A model generated the notes under the pieces. It was not told the DNA's origin, made no database searches, and saw only the letters and a program-made list of their open reading frames with translations. The position numbers and the translations under genes are program-made. A DNA stretch of 49,578 nt from Lachnospiraceae bacterium (lineage in GTDB: Bacteria; Bacillota; Clostridia; Lachnospirales; Lachnospiraceae): assembly GCA_004557975.1 (NCBI GenBank), contig SFEV01000015.1, positions 1 through 49,578 of the forward strand, written 5' to 3'. Below are positions 32,737 to 41,171 of the stretch, in pieces; the first letter of the stretch is position 1, and the number at the start of each line of letters is the position of its first letter.

Positions 32737-34029
32737 ATGATACGATGTGGTTTTTCTCAAAACATCATCACGCCTCTCGGCGAAGGCATTTTTATGGATG
32801 GATATGGCCATCGCATGTCTCCGGCTTCGGACGTACATGATGATCTGTACGCAAAAGCTGCCGTTTTTGAAACTGCAGACGGGAGACGTTTTGCTATTAT
32901 TGTTCTGGACACCCTGGGAGTCAGCAGTGAAATCTATACGCTGATCACGGATTACATCGAAGCAATGACAGGACTGGATAAATCACAGACCGCAGTCTGC
33001 GGAATTCATTCACATTCCGGACCGGCAGGCGGAATGATTGACGGGCTTCCGGTCAACTATGATTACTGGTGTCATACGGCGGAAATCTGCGGCAGAACAA
33101 TTTCAGAAGCGCTGGACAATCTGTGTGAATGCCACTGTTCCTCCGCCATTGCGGACAGTGAAATTCTATCTTCTCTGAACCGCCGTGACCGTCCTTTTAT
33201 CGACCGCAGAATCAGAGTATCTGTTTTTACCGGGACAGACGGACTTGTGCGCGGTGTGATCTCCAACGCCTGCTGCCATCCGGTTATCAATACTTCTCAG
33301 TCAATGACAGCCGATTATCCTCATGTGCTGACACGTCGGGCGCTGGAGGAATACGGCGTTCCTTTCCTCTTCCTTCTTGGAAGATCCGCAGACATCAACC
33401 CTCTTCCTGAGCTCATGGGAAGCTGGGAAGGCATGGAAACAGTCGGAAATGAACTCTCAGACGGTGTGCTTAACGCTGTTCAGAAATCAGGAGACTGCAG
33501 TTGGTCCGCAGACTTTATACAAAGCGCATATAAATCTGCTGTTATTCCCATGAAACACTTTCCATCGCCTGAAGATGCGAAAAAATCTTTTCAGAAGCAT
33601 CTGAAAAAATACACGGAGCTTGCATGGTCCCTGGAAAAGCATTATGCCCTTCGTGAACTGGAATGGCATCGCCATATATACGAGAAGGTCAGACAAAACG
33701 AAGCTTCCGGGCTTTGCGTCCCCATTCAGGTGTTTTCTATTGGGAAGCGTATTATTTTTGTTTTCATACCTTTTGAGACATTTACAAATACCGGGAACAA
33801 AATCGAAAATTTTCTTCTCTCTCTGGGATATACAGCGGAAAATATATATGTCGTGAGCTGTGCCAATTCTGTAAATGGTTATCTGGCACCCCAGGAAGAA
33901 TTTGCAGTAGGCGGTTATGAAATCTCCGGTGCGGCTCACTGGTACGGTCTGCCGGAATGCAGTGAGTTATCCGAAAGAGCTGTTCTCGATGCAATAAAAG
34001 AACTGATACGGGAAGTGGAGTCCCGTTAA
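32737..34029 (+). CDS. Neutral/alkaline ceramidase-like hydrolase
   Basis: 430 residues, no signal peptide, so cytoplasmic, unlike the secreted ceramidases. It resembles the N-terminal catalytic domain of that family (PF04734): GFSQNIITPLGEGIFMDGYGHR, LDTLGVS, the zinc-site motif CGIHSHSGPAGG (H91, H93), NACCHPVINTS, and GRSADINPLP in place of the nucleophile region of true ceramidases (GDVSPN). True ceramidases end with a further C-terminal domain of about 150 residues that is missing here. It is probably a zinc amidase or esterase acting on a small sugar-linked amide or ester; ceramide as substrate is unlikely. It sits 10 bases after the AraC gene and 44 before the glycyl radical enzyme gene. 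Confidence 0.75.
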   Translation: MIRCGFSQNIITPLGEGIFMDGYGHRMSPASDVHDDLYAKAAVFETADGRRFAIIVLDTLGVSSEIYTLITDYIEAMTGLDKSQTAVCGIHSHSGPAGGMIDGLPVNYDYWCHTAEICGRTISEALDNLCECHCSSAIADSEILSSLNRRDRPFIDRRIRVSVFTGTDGLVRGVISNACCHPVINTSQSMTADYPHVLTRRALEEYGVPFLFLLGRSADINPLPELMGSWEGMETVGNELSDGVLNAVQKSGDCSWSADFIQSAYKSAVIPMKHFPSPEDAKKSFQKHLKKYTELAWSLEKHYALRELEWHRHIYEKVRQNEASGLCVPIQVFSIGKRIIFVFIPFETFTNTGNKIENFLLSLGYTAENIYVVSCANSVNGYLAPQEEFAVGGYEISGAAHWYGLPECSELSERAVLDAIKELIREVESR

Positions 34030-34073
34030 TTATTTAAGTTCAACTTTTTTTGAAATCTGAAAGGGGTGACTTT

Positions 34074-36206
34074 ATGGAGTTTTACACATCCTGCCGCGAG
34101 CCTCGTCCGGTTCGTCTCAGCAGTGCAACAAGACAATTTGCGTACGATTCTCTTAATCATAAATATGGACTGGATACAAGAAAAAACATGGCGGTATCTC
34201 TGGATCATATAGAGGGCATCTCCGACATGCCTCTTCTCGATCAGTATGATCTCGCAATAGCTGAAATTGCGTCAAAAGCGCCGGTACGCATCTGCGGGAA
34301 TGAACGGATCAGCGGTGCCGCTACGCTGGGACATGCCATATATGAGCGGGTTCCCGCGACCATTGACGGAAAAGTAATCTGTGACGGTGTCAGTCACCTG
34401 ACGATCGACTTTCCTTCCGTCTTAAAAACAGGCTGTAACGGTATTCGTCAGAATATTCTTCTTTCCATGCAGAGACATTCGGACGGCAGAAAACTGCGTT
34501 TCCTCAAAAGTGCACTGCACTGCATGGACTGTTTTCAGATATGGCAGAATCGTTATCTGAACGCCCTGAAAGATTTGCCGGAATATGAAATCAATTACAG
34601 AAATCTGTGCAGAGTTCCCTTTGAACCTCCCCGGAATTTCCATGAAGCCGTTCAGAGCATCTGGTCCGTCTTCGCTTTTACAAGATTATGCGGCAACTGG
34701 CCCGGAATCGGGCGTATTGACTGGATGCTGGGTGATTATCTGAAAAAAGATCTGGAGGACGGAACACTTACGCTGGACGAAGCCAGAGAAATTCTGGCCC
34801 ATTTCTTCATCAAAGGCTGCGAATGGGTAAGCGGCGGCGATTACGGAAGCGGTGACGCACAGCATTACCAGAACCTTGTCCTTGCCGGAATTGATGAAAA
34901 CGGAAAAGAAGTCACCAATGAAGTGACTTATCTGGTTCTGGATATTATCGAGGAACTGGGGATCAGCGATTTTCCGACCACAATCCGCATTAACAGCAAT
35001 ACAGACGAACAGCTTCTGCGCCGTGCAGCCGAAGTAATACGCCACGGCGATGGTGTCATTGCCGTATATAATGAAGATCTGATTGTGAACGCACTGACAG
35101 AATACGGTTATCCGCTCTCTGAAGCACGCAATTTTGCAAATGACGGCTGCTGGGAAATGCAGATTCCGGGGAAAACAAATTTCAGCTACGTTTTCTTCGA
35201 TTCTCTTGCCATTCTGCAGCGCACTACCCTGAAAGAATATTCCACGGATCAGAATTTTACACACTTTCAGGAGCTTTACGATCGGTATCTTTCCGATCTC
35301 ACAGATCAGGTGGAACTTATTTATAAAAATCGTATTACAAGAGATCTGGAAAAAAAGGGGGATGGTTCCGGAAACTGGACATGGAAATCTCTGACTCCAT
35401 GTACTGTTATTTCTCTTTTTGAAGATAACTGCATTGAGAAGGGTCTCTCCTATTATGAAGGAGGTCCTGTATATACGGTCTGCTCTCCACATATCGGTGG
35501 ACTTCCGGACACTGTCAACAGCCTGTATGCCATAAAAAAACTGGTGTTTGATGATCAGCTTATCTCCTTCACAGACCTGATGCGTCTTCTGAAAGACAAC
35601 TGGGAGGGGAATGAAGCACTGCGCCGATATGCCGAAGAACATTATTGTTATTACGGTAATGACAATGACGAAGTTGATTTTCTCGTTGCAAAGCTTCTGG
35701 ACGATTTTGCCGATAAGTGCAGTACTCTGGATGGTCGCTGTCCGATTCTGTTTCCCTGTGGAGTCAGCACCTTCGGACGGCAGCTGGAATGGGCTTCTCA
35801 CAGATTTGCCACGCCATACGGCAAAAAACAGGGAGCCGTTCTGGCCGGAAACATGTCACCGACTCCGGGAACGGACAAACTCGGAGCTACAGCTATTATC
35901 AAATCCTACTGTAAGGCAGACCTCTCAAAACAGGTGACCGGAGCCGCTCTTGATATTCATCTGCTTCCATCTGATGTGAAGGGAGAAGACGGAATCGGGA
36001 CGATTGTCTGCCTGATCCGGGGATTTGCAGCTCTCGGAGGCTGTTTTATGCAGATAAATGTGGCTAACGCCAAAATTCTTCTGGACGCTCAACAGCATCC
36101 TGAAAATTATCAGACGCTTTCCGTGCGGGTATCCGGCTGGAATGCCCGGTTCGTCACCCTCAATAAAGAATGGCAGGATATGATTATCCAGGAGGTAAGT
36201 GCATAA
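34074..36206 (+). CDS. Uncharacterised glycyl radical enzyme (dehydratase/lyase type)
   Basis: 710 residues from ATG at 34074 (AAGGGGTG upstream). Ten-stranded barrel enzyme of the PFL/diol dehydratase superfamily. The active-site loop reads NDGCWEMQ, giving catalytic Cys359 and, two residues on, Glu361: the Cys-x-Glu pair of dehydratase and lyase members (glycerol dehydratase, choline lyase), not the Cys-Cys of pyruvate formate-lyase. The glycyl radical loop near the C-terminus is RVSGWNARFVTL with radical Gly688; the residue after Gly is Trp where Tyr is usual. It is about 75 residues shorter than glycerol dehydratase. Oxygen-sensitive, cytoplasmic. The substrate is unknown; the neighbours point to a sugar, amino-sugar or cyclitol-derived compound. 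Its stop codon overlaps the activase start. Confidence 0.92.
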   Translation: MEFYTSCREPRPVRLSSATRQFAYDSLNHKYGLDTRKNMAVSLDHIEGISDMPLLDQYDLAIAEIASKAPVRICGNERISGAATLGHAIYERVPATIDGKVICDGVSHLTIDFPSVLKTGCNGIRQNILLSMQRHSDGRKLRFLKSALHCMDCFQIWQNRYLNALKDLPEYEINYRNLCRVPFEPPRNFHEAVQSIWSVFAFTRLCGNWPGIGRIDWMLGDYLKKDLEDGTLTLDEAREILAHFFIKGCEWVSGGDYGSGDAQHYQNLVLAGIDENGKEVTNEVTYLVLDIIEELGISDFPTTIRINSNTDEQLLRRAAEVIRHGDGVIAVYNEDLIVNALTEYGYPLSEARNFANDGCWEMQIPGKTNFSYVFFDSLAILQRTTLKEYSTDQNFTHFQELYDRYLSDLTDQVELIYKNRITRDLEKKGDGSGNWTWKSLTPCTVISLFEDNCIEKGLSYYEGGPVYTVCSPHIGGLPDTVNSLYAIKKLVFDDQLISFTDLMRLLKDNWEGNEALRRYAEEHYCYYGNDNDEVDFLVAKLLDDFADKCSTLDGRCPILFPCGVSTFGRQLEWASHRFATPYGKKQGAVLAGNMSPTPGTDKLGATAIIKSYCKADLSKQVTGAALDIHLLPSDVKGEDGIGTIVCLIRGFAALGGCFMQINVANAKILLDAQQHPENYQTLSVRVSGWNARFVTLNKEWQDMIIQEVSA

Positions 36207-37075
36207 TGGAAGCCCGTGTCACCAATATTCAGCGATTTTGCATGCATGATGGCCCCGGAATCCGGACAGTCGTCTTTTTTGCCGGCTGTCCCCTTCGCTG
36301 CAGATGGTGCCACAATCCGGAAACACAGATTTCCCGTCCACAGATTTATTATGATGAAAAAAAATGTATCCGGTGCGGTGCATGCGGCAGCTGCATCAAC
36401 GGCGCTCATACATTTGCCCCTGATCATCTTTATTTCCGAAAAGTATGCACCGCATGCGGTCAGTGTACCATTCATTGCTCCACAGGTGCCCTGTCTCCGG
36501 TTTCTTCTCTGATGAAAACATCGGATATTCTGAAAGAAGTATATAAAGATATGGCCTTTTACGGAAAAATCGGAGGCATGACTTTATCAGGCGGAGAACC
36601 CATGGGACAGCCGGAGGCAGCGCTTGCTCTGCTTCGGGAAGCAAAACAGGCCGGAATCTCGACAGCGATAGAAACCAGCGGTTATTTTGATGAATCTTAT
36701 ATTTCCGAACTATGTCGGTATACCGATGTATTGTTATGGGATTTTAAAGACAGCGATGACCTCCGTCATACAGCAAATACCGGCGTTTCCAACCGGAAGA
36801 TTCTTTCTAATCTGAGACAGGCTGATCGCTTTGATGTGACAATTATTTTAAGATGCATACTGCTGAAAAATATTAACTACAATCCAGAGCATCTGGAAAA
36901 AATCCGAGCGCTCAGCCAGTCCCTGATCCATTGCAGCAGAGTCGATTTTCTTCCTTATCATCCTATGGGAGACTCCAAAAACCGTCTGCTTGGAATGAAA
37001 AATGATTTTCATGACAAAAAATACATGATAAGCGATGCAGAGCTCGCTTTTGCTTACGACTACATGAAAAAATAA
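36206..37075 (+). CDS. Glycyl radical enzyme activase (radical SAM)
   Basis: 289 residues from ATG at 36206, overlapping the enzyme's stop by one base (TAATG) with GGAGG 10 bases upstream; the frame stays open further upstream, inside the enzyme gene, but has no ribosome site there. Radical SAM cluster motif C28-x3-C32-x2-C35 (CPLRCRWC), then a ferredoxin-like insert with two more 4Fe-4S motifs (C54/57/60/63 and C81/84/87/91), as in activases of dehydratase-type glycyl radical enzymes and unlike the short PFL activase. SGGEP SAM-binding motif near residue 140. It abstracts the hydrogen from Gly688 of its partner using S-adenosylmethionine. Confidence 0.95.
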   Translation: MEARVTNIQRFCMHDGPGIRTVVFFAGCPLRCRWCHNPETQISRPQIYYDEKKCIRCGACGSCINGAHTFAPDHLYFRKVCTACGQCTIHCSTGALSPVSSLMKTSDILKEVYKDMAFYGKIGGMTLSGGEPMGQPEAALALLREAKQAGISTAIETSGYFDESYISELCRYTDVLLWDFKDSDDLRHTANTGVSNRKILSNLRQADRFDVTIILRCILLKNINYNPEHLEKIRALSQSLIHCSRVDFLPYHPMGDSKNRLLGMKNDFHDKKYMISDAELAFAYDYMKK

Positions 37076-37081
37076 TATCGC

Positions 37082-38095
37082 CTATTTCTCCGGAAGCCTC
37101 ATGGCAAAGAGCGCCGCTGCCCCTCCCGTATGCACGAAGACAATATTCTCAAAAGAGTCAAAGTATCCTTCCTTCAGCTTCTCCAGAAATCCGGCCCACG
37201 CTTTCCCTGTGTATACAGGATCAAGCAGAATGCCTTCCATTCTTGCCAGCTCATGAATATACGGTGTATCCTGCGCTCCCGGGATCGCGTAACCCGCTCC
37301 CCAGTGATGAAACATTTCAAAGTGATCCGGCAGATGTTCGCCACAGTCCAGTTCTTCCAGAGATGTCTCCATCAACGCCGCACCCTGGCATGCAATCTCC
37401 GGTACTATTTCTTCAAAGGGGTCTGTGTCTACGGCAATGCCGAACAGCTTCGCTTCGGGCAGATACATCCTCGTCCCAAGCAGCAGTCCGGCCGTTGTGC
37501 CGCCTGATCCGGTGGCCGATACCACGGCATCTATTTTCAGCTTCTCTCCTTCATCTGTGGTGACATCCCGGATCTGCTCTGACAGCTCCTTCACTGCATT
37601 GGCATACCCTACAGAACCCAGAGCATTGGAACCGCCGCACGGTATGTAGTAGCATTTGTGTCCTTCCTTTTCCAGGTCTTCTCCTATACGGTGCATTTCT
37701 CTGTAAATGTCATCGTACGAGTCTGTGTCAATGAAACGCACCTCTGCTCCGTAAATATCATCAAGGATAAGATTTCCTTTATAATCGGTGATCCCCCGTT
37801 TTTTCAGAAGGAGGTAACATTTCATTCCCAGTCTTGCTGCGCAGGCCGCGGTAAGCATGGCATGATTGGACTGGGCACCGCCTGTCGTAAAGACAGTATC
37901 TGCTCCCTGATTTCTGGCATCTGCGAGAAGAAACTCCAGCTTGCGGACCTTGTTGCCGCCAAGCGCCACCCCGCACAGGTCATCTCTTTTAATCCAGATA
38001 TTTTTTCCGTACTTCTCACTGATCTGGTTCAGTCTGTACAGAGGTGTCGGGTACACTCCAAATGAAATTCTTGAAAATTCATTTATTGGTTTCAT
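37082..38095 (-). CDS. D-cysteine desulfhydrase / ACC deaminase family PLP enzyme
   Basis: 337 residues, tryptophan-synthase-beta fold. PLP lysine K49 in LGGNKVRKLEF, GGAQSNHAMLTAACAARLG near 72-90 for the substrate carboxylate, and SATGSGGTTAGLLLG near 195 for the phosphate. Members release ammonia and a 2-oxo acid from D-cysteine or 1-aminocyclopropane-1-carboxylate; in gut Firmicutes the D-cysteine activity is more likely. It converges with the activase gene, only six bases apart, and the MATE gene is 18 bases upstream in the same direction, so those two may be cotranscribed. Confidence 0.88.
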   Translation of the reverse strand: MKPINEFSRISFGVYPTPLYRLNQISEKYGKNIWIKRDDLCGVALGGNKVRKLEFLLADARNQGADTVFTTGGAQSNHAMLTAACAARLGMKCYLLLKKRGITDYKGNLILDDIYGAEVRFIDTDSYDDIYREMHRIGEDLEKEGHKCYYIPCGGSNALGSVGYANAVKELSEQIRDVTTDEGEKLKIDAVVSATGSGGTTAGLLLGTRMYLPEAKLFGIAVDTDPFEEIVPEIACQGAALMETSLEELDCGEHLPDHFEMFHHWGAGYAIPGAQDTPYIHELARMEGILLDPVYTGKAWAGFLEKLKEGYFDSFENIVFVHTGGAAALFAMRLPEK

Positions 38096-38113
38096 ATTCT
38101 TATCCTTTCAAAA

Positions 38114-39460
38114 TTATATCTTAATCTTCGTCCATTTTCCTGCCCTGAACCGGATCGAAGCAAACAGATACCTTGACACCTGATCGCCGAGCACACCCAG
38201 CCAGATACCGATGATCCCCCAGCCAAGAACGTATCCGCCAAACCAGGAAACTGCCGTACGGATCAGCGTTACGCTGACTGCAGAAGCGACAGCCGTATAC
38301 AGTGTATCACCGGCACCGCGCAGACATCCCATATTGATGACCTGCAGAATCTGAAATACGACGACAAAGATAATCACGTGCATAATGCTGACACCGATTT
38401 CCACTATGTGCTCTTCCTTAAAATACAGGCTCATAAAAGGACGGGCGCCGATAAAGTAAATTACAACGAGACAGACAGCTATGATCGCACCGATCATCTT
38501 GCAGGTCCGCCCGTATTCCCTGGCCAGCTCCTCATTCTTTTCTCCGAGACTGCGTCCGATCAGAGCGACCGCCGTTGCCTGCAGGCCATCACCGAAGGAA
38601 AATGACAGTCCCATGATATTCATACCGACCTGATGGGCTGCCATCGCGTCCGTTCCCTGATTGGCTGCCATAATTGCCGTCATCATAAAACCGATACGCA
38701 TCAGGATCTGCTCAAAAAATACACTGTATGCCACTCTGAGCAGACTGACAAACGCGTCAAAGGATGGCTTCACTTTCCGGCTGATAATAAACGGAATACT
38801 CACAAATCCGTCCTTTTTCATCAGGGAAAGTACGCTCATAACAGCCGCAACCACAGTTCCCAGCACCGTCGCCAGAGCTGCCCCGCGGATTCCCATCGCC
38901 GGGAAACCGAAATGGCCGTTTATCAGCAGATAATTGGCTATGATATTGATGGTGTTCGATGTCACATTGGTACGCATCGTAATTTTTGTATTTCCTGCCC
39001 CGCGCTGCGCAGAGTTGATACCCATCTGAATACAGTTGAAAATCATGCCTCCCATGATGATCTGATAATACCAGACAGCCCCCTGGTGAGTTTCCTCCGT
39101 GGAACCGCACAGTCTGATAATATCATCTGCCAGAAATACCAGCAGCGTGCTCAGCACCACCGCCGCAATCACAATAAACACGACTGCCGTGCACAGAATA
39201 CGGTTGGCATCCTCCTGTCTGCGTTCTCCTCTCCGCCTCGCAACCAGCGCGGAAATGGCAACATTCAATGCAAAAAACAAAGCAAGTCCCATGAATTTCG
39301 GCTGTGTCGTCAGTCCGACGGCTGCCACTGCCGATGCCCCCATGGAACTGACCATAAGCGAATCCACAAGCCCTGCGAACGCCACAAAAAAAGACTCTAT
39401 AACCGCCGGCCACGCCATATTGACACTTGTGCGGACAATTTCTTTCTGAAAACCTTTCAT
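38114..39460 (-). CDS. MATE family multidrug/Na+ efflux transporter
   Basis: 448 residues from ATG at 39460; a TTG 24 bases upstream also keeps the frame but has no better ribosome site. Twelve hydrophobic segments in two pseudo-repeats, with the typical start NMAWPAVIESFFVAFAGLVDSLMVSSMGASAVAAVGLTTQPKF and the second-half GLSFSFGDGLQATAVALIGRSLGEKN. It exports cationic drugs or metabolites with Na+ or H+ exchange. A perfect palindrome lies in its upstream region (39498-39513). It is the first gene before the D-cysteine desulfhydrase-like gene. Confidence 0.9.
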   Translation of the reverse strand: MKGFQKEIVRTSVNMAWPAVIESFFVAFAGLVDSLMVSSMGASAVAAVGLTTQPKFMGLALFFALNVAISALVARRRGERRQEDANRILCTAVVFIVIAAVVLSTLLVFLADDIIRLCGSTEETHQGAVWYYQIIMGGMIFNCIQMGINSAQRGAGNTKITMRTNVTSNTINIIANYLLINGHFGFPAMGIRGAALATVLGTVVAAVMSVLSLMKKDGFVSIPFIISRKVKPSFDAFVSLLRVAYSVFFEQILMRIGFMMTAIMAANQGTDAMAAHQVGMNIMGLSFSFGDGLQATAVALIGRSLGEKNEELAREYGRTCKMIGAIIAVCLVVIYFIGARPFMSLYFKEEHIVEIGVSIMHVIIFVVVFQILQVINMGCLRGAGDTLYTAVASAVSVTLIRTAVSWFGGYVLGWGIIGIWLGVLGDQVSRYLFASIRFRAGKWTKIKI

Positions 39461-39497
39461 AGCTCTGCTGCTCTCTTTTTCCAAATTTGTTCATAAA

Positions 39498-39513
39498 ACC
39501 AAATTATTTTGGT
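39498..39513 (-). promoter_or_regulatory. Palindromic operator candidate upstream of the MATE gene
   Basis: Perfect ACCAAA-ttat-TTTGGT, about 40 bases before the start codon; TATGAT on the minus strand lies just upstream (about 39525). The regulator is unknown. Confidence 0.4.
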
Positions 39514-39555
39514 ATTTCTCTTTTATCATAGTACATTTTTGAAAAATCTACAATA

Positions 39556-39855
39556 TTATAAAAAATTCATCCCGCACAATTTCTCCTTCTCTTTCCTGGT
39601 CATACGCTTGATCTGTGCCTCACGCCTCATCGCCTCCTGCTTTGTCTCAAATGTCTCGGAATAGACCAGTTCCACAGGAAGGCGACTCCTGGTGTATTTT
39701 GCTCCATGACCCGCATTATGTGTTTTGATACGCTCCTCCAGATGATTTGTCCAGCCTGTATAGAGCGTATTGTCACTGCAGCGCAGAATATACGTATAAT
39801 TCCTTACTTTCTGTTCATTTTTATTCAGATCATTTTCATTCTGATCATTTTTCAT
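39556..39855 (-). CDS. GIY-YIG nuclease superfamily protein
   Basis: 99 residues. After an Asn/Glu/Lys-rich N-terminal stretch of about 17 residues the protein shows the single GIY-YIG domain: YTYILRCSDNTLYTGWTNHLEERIKTHNAGHGAKYTRSRLPVELVY. It is like the short YhbQ/UPF0213 proteins, which have the fold without a proven cutting role; a catalytic Arg (LEERIKTHN) and Glu (REAQIKR region) are present. The ribosome site before ATG at 39855 is weak (AGGTG). No obvious link to neighbours. Confidence 0.87.
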   Translation of the reverse strand: MKNDQNENDLNKNEQKVRNYTYILRCSDNTLYTGWTNHLEERIKTHNAGHGAKYTRSRLPVELVYSETFETKQEAMRREAQIKRMTRKEKEKLCGMNFL

Positions 39856-40035
39856 GCGTTACACACCTGTATGTAAAGGGATGGTCGCCCATCCCCTGTA
39901 TTTAAAGCAGCAGACGCCCAAATGTACTTCACCAAAATAATGCATTACCTGTAAAATGCCCGCTGCCAGTTCTATATTTAGTTACTTTATTATATTCCGT
40001 TTTTCCCGTCCTGTGCCTGTTTTCACGAATCGTTC

Positions 40036-41046
40036 CTACTCGAGGTACAGCACAGGATCCACTGCCTGTCCGTTCTGCGTCATCTTAAAGTACAGATTGC
40101 TGCCTTCTTCACTGTAATATTTCGTCGGCTCACTCACATAGCCCAACACAGTTCCGGACTCCACCACATCTCCCTGGGATACTGCCAGCTCTTTCAGCTG
40201 TCCGTACGTAAGTCTGTATCCGTTTCCGATGTTCAGCACCAGCGTCATGCCGGTTTCCTCATCAATCCCCACAGACTCCACAATTCCTTTTGCGGAAGCC
40301 AGCACCTGATTTCCCGTCTCACTGCCGATAATCAGCGCCGGATTGTACTTGTACTGATCGAGTGTCGGAAAGTAAACGCTGCTGTCCATGCTGTAATCGA
40401 TGAGGATCGTTCCGGCTGACGGCCAAAGGAGAGACTGCTCTTCTGTAAAGCTCACTCCTGCATCAATCAGGGCCTGCTCAGAAACAAGCCCTGTCGAGGA
40501 TGCCTCTGCCGCCTCTTCCGTACCAGGCCCTGCATCTGCTGAGCTTCCATCTGCATTTGCCATACTTCCGTCAGCATTCACCATGCTTCCATTTGCATTT
40601 GCAATATTCCCGTCTGCATTCGCAATATTTCCGTCTGCATTTACAGTGCTTCCATCAGTATTCGCAATACTTCCGTCTCCGTTTACAGCTGATCCGTCTG
40701 CATTTACAGCCATTCCTGCAGCGCTTCCATCTGCATTTACAGCCACTCCTGCCGTGCTTCCGTCTGCGCTGCTGCCATCCTCTGATGTACCGTCTGCATT
40801 GATCGCCGGTCCCTCGTCCGCCATATTTCCGTTTCCATCTCCGAGTGTATCAAACAGCTCCTGACTGCCGTCATCATCCAGATACGCCATATCGCCAGTC
40901 TCGATTTCGGTCTGCTCTTCCCCGGATCTGCGTGTATTGTCAATTGCCGCAATGCCTCCCAGAACAATAATTCCCGTCATACACAGACTGAGTGTCCAGA
41001 TACTGCTGCGTTTCGTGATAAAGTTCTTTAAATCCCTTCTATCCAT
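40036..41046 (-). CDS. Degenerate M23/LytM membrane protein with NADGS repeats (SpoIIQ-like)
   Basis: 336 residues. Short cytoplasmic N-terminus, one membrane helix (about 16-36, LSLCMTGIIVLGGIAAI), an acidic linker, about 12 imperfect copies of a 6-residue unit (VNADGS/IANADG, about residues 80-165), then an M23-like beta domain (about 205-336). The domain lacks the zinc residues: the site where active M23 enzymes have HGxL reads TYGQL, and HLHFE is replaced by NLYFKM. So it is a non-catalytic LytM protein, as is SpoIIQ of Bacillus subtilis, a forespore-side partner in engulfment. The SpoIIQ reading is inference, helped by a sigma-F-like promoter. GAGGTGA precedes ATG. Confidence 0.8.
   Translation of the reverse strand: MDRRDLKNFITKRSSIWTLSLCMTGIIVLGGIAAIDNTRRSGEEQTEIETGDMAYLDDDGSQELFDTLGDGNGNMADEGPAINADGTSEDGSSADGSTAGVAVNADGSAAGMAVNADGSAVNGDGSIANTDGSTVNADGNIANADGNIANANGSMVNADGSMANADGSSADAGPGTEEAAEASSTGLVSEQALIDAGVSFTEEQSLLWPSAGTILIDYSMDSSVYFPTLDQYKYNPALIIGSETGNQVLASAKGIVESVGIDEETGMTLVLNIGNGYRLTYGQLKELAVSQGDVVESGTVLGYVSEPTKYYSEEGSNLYFKMTQNGQAVDPVLYLE
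40545..40765 (-). repeat. Coding repeat of NADGS units, 18-bp period
   Basis: Tandem 18-bp units coding VNADGS, IANADG and variants. The tract is likely to change length between strains. Confidence 0.8.
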
Positions 41047-41088
41047 ATCATTTCACCTCATCCTATAATTTCCTCACCGGATTAATGA

Positions 41089-41117
41089 TAGGATTTCCAG
41101 AAACGCACAGTTTATAC
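41089..41117 (-). promoter_or_regulatory. Sigma-F-like promoter candidate of the M23/SpoIIQ-like gene
   Basis: On the minus strand GTATA (41113-41117), a 14-base spacer and GGAAATCCTA (41089-41098) resemble the sigma-F consensus (GYWTA, about 15 bases, GGnrAnAnTw) with one mismatch and a spacer about one base short. No sigma-A promoter of similar quality was seen. Confidence 0.3.
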
Positions 41118-41171
41118 CGTATTTATGAAAATAAAAGTAACTGTCCGGCAGACCGGGCGGAGCCGATATTC

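Noticed and set aside
34686..35801. 371-codon frame on the minus strand
   Set aside because: Antisense to the glycyl radical enzyme, which has both active-site motifs in the other frame.
34074..36206. Calling the enzyme pyruvate formate-lyase
   Set aside because: The Cys-Cys pair of that enzyme is absent; the site is Cys-Trp-Glu, and the activase has extra Fe-S clusters.
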